Assembly (NCBI GenBank): GCA_002329525.1
Contig: DCTI01000127.1
Coordinates: 1 to 6,435, forward strand
Reading direction: 5' to 3'
From: Negativicutes bacterium UBA1444
Lineage (GTDB): Bacteria; Bacillota; Negativicutes; UBA1444
DNA length: 6,435 nucleotides
Shown: in pieces, positions 6,154 through 6,435 of the stretch
Position numbering within the stretch: position 1 is the stretch's first letter
How the letters are laid out: the number at the start of each line of letters is the position of its first letter
Notes under the pieces: generated by a model
Told to the model about the DNA's origin: nothing
The model's database searches: none
What the model saw: the letters and a program-made list of their open reading frames with translations, nothing else
Made by a program: the position numbers and the translations under genes

Positions 6154-6435
6154 CCCAGTTCGAACGACGTCACGCCGAACACCTTTGTTAGATCCAGCGC
6201 CGGCGCCGGGCCGGTGTACATCCGTGCGGTCTGGAATACGGGCTGCATTCGATGGCGACCGGCCAGCGCCACGGCCGCCGGATTCGGTTCCGGCACATCG
6301 AGAAACAAACTCTGGCCTTTGGCATACCCGGCCAGGGCGGTCAGCAACTGATCGGCGATTTCAAGGTTGTCGGCGAACAGCGGGCCGATCTTGCACCCGG
6401 AGCGGCATTGCCGGATTACGCCGTAGCCCTGCAGG
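6150..6435 (-). CDS. GNAT-family N-acetyltransferase, C-terminal part (cut by right edge)
   Basis: The last 94 residues of a GNAT protein are visible, with an open frame to the window edge. They show GYGVIRQCRSGCKIGPLFADN, a segment around LFLDVPEPNPAAVALAGRHRMQPVFQTARMYTG and the ending KVFGVTSFELG. This is the C-terminal domain (Acetyltransf_18 type) of two-domain GNAT proteins related to YitH. The acetyl-CoA-binding N-terminal half lies outside the window, and the acceptor substrate is unknown. The TAG stop at 6150-6152 overlaps the TAA of the convergent RNR gene, so the two coding regions share 4 bp and no terminator separates them. An internal TTG at 6347 is not the real start because the family-typical residues continue upstream of it. 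Confidence 0.85.
   Translation of the reverse strand, partial: LQGYGVIRQCRSGCKIGPLFADNLEIADQLLTALAGYAKGQSLFLDVPEPNPAAVALAGRHRMQPVFQTARMYTGPAPALDLTKVFGVTSFELG

Overview
The window is about 6.4 kb of moderately GC-rich bacterial DNA with strong, near-consensus Shine-Dalgarno sequences, sigma70-like promoters and compact gene spacing. It holds eight protein-coding genes, two of them cut by the window edges. An exported enzyme with a Sec signal peptide, a class II (adenosylcobalamin) ribonucleotide reductase and an arsenic-type permease operon fit an anaerobic or facultative, probably diderm bacterium. The sequence does not allow a firm taxonomic placement. I saw no rRNA, tRNA, CRISPR array, insertion sequence or attachment site.

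Left part (1-1500, minus strand): a four-gene ArsR-controlled operon. In transcription order it encodes a small cysteine-rich DGC-domain protein, an ArsR-family repressor with a CVC metalloid-binding motif, a 78-residue CxxC thioredoxin-like protein and a DUF318/ArsP-type permease that runs off the left edge. A TTGACA-N18-TAATAT promoter lies at 1444-1473. A 26-bp imperfect AT-rich palindrome fills the space between -35 and -10 and overlaps the -10, as expected for an ArsR/SmtB operator. The first three genes are packed tightly, with a 9-bp gap and then an ATGA overlap. The likely role is metalloid or organometalloid sensing and efflux, with thiol proteins assisting.

Middle (1500-3080): a plus-strand gene for an exported metallo-beta-lactamase-fold hydrolase diverges from the ars-like operon. 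It converges on a minus-strand Hsp20 small heat-shock protein gene, with a strong bidirectional hairpin terminator between them.

Right part (3080-6435): a 239-bp intergenic region separates hsp20 from a plus-strand gene pair. The pair is an RtcB-type RNA ligase with all catalytic residues visible and, 20 bp downstream, a short class II ribonucleotide reductase. The reductase keeps its active-site residues but has no N-terminal ATP-cone and no C-terminal cysteine tail. Its stop codon overlaps that of a convergent GNAT acetyltransferase gene, which runs off the right edge.

No wholly unknown large system is obvious. The points most worth a second look are the rtcB-RNR pairing, the tailless reductase, the DGC protein at the head of the ArsR operon, and the operator-centred regulatory region shared with an exported hydrolase.
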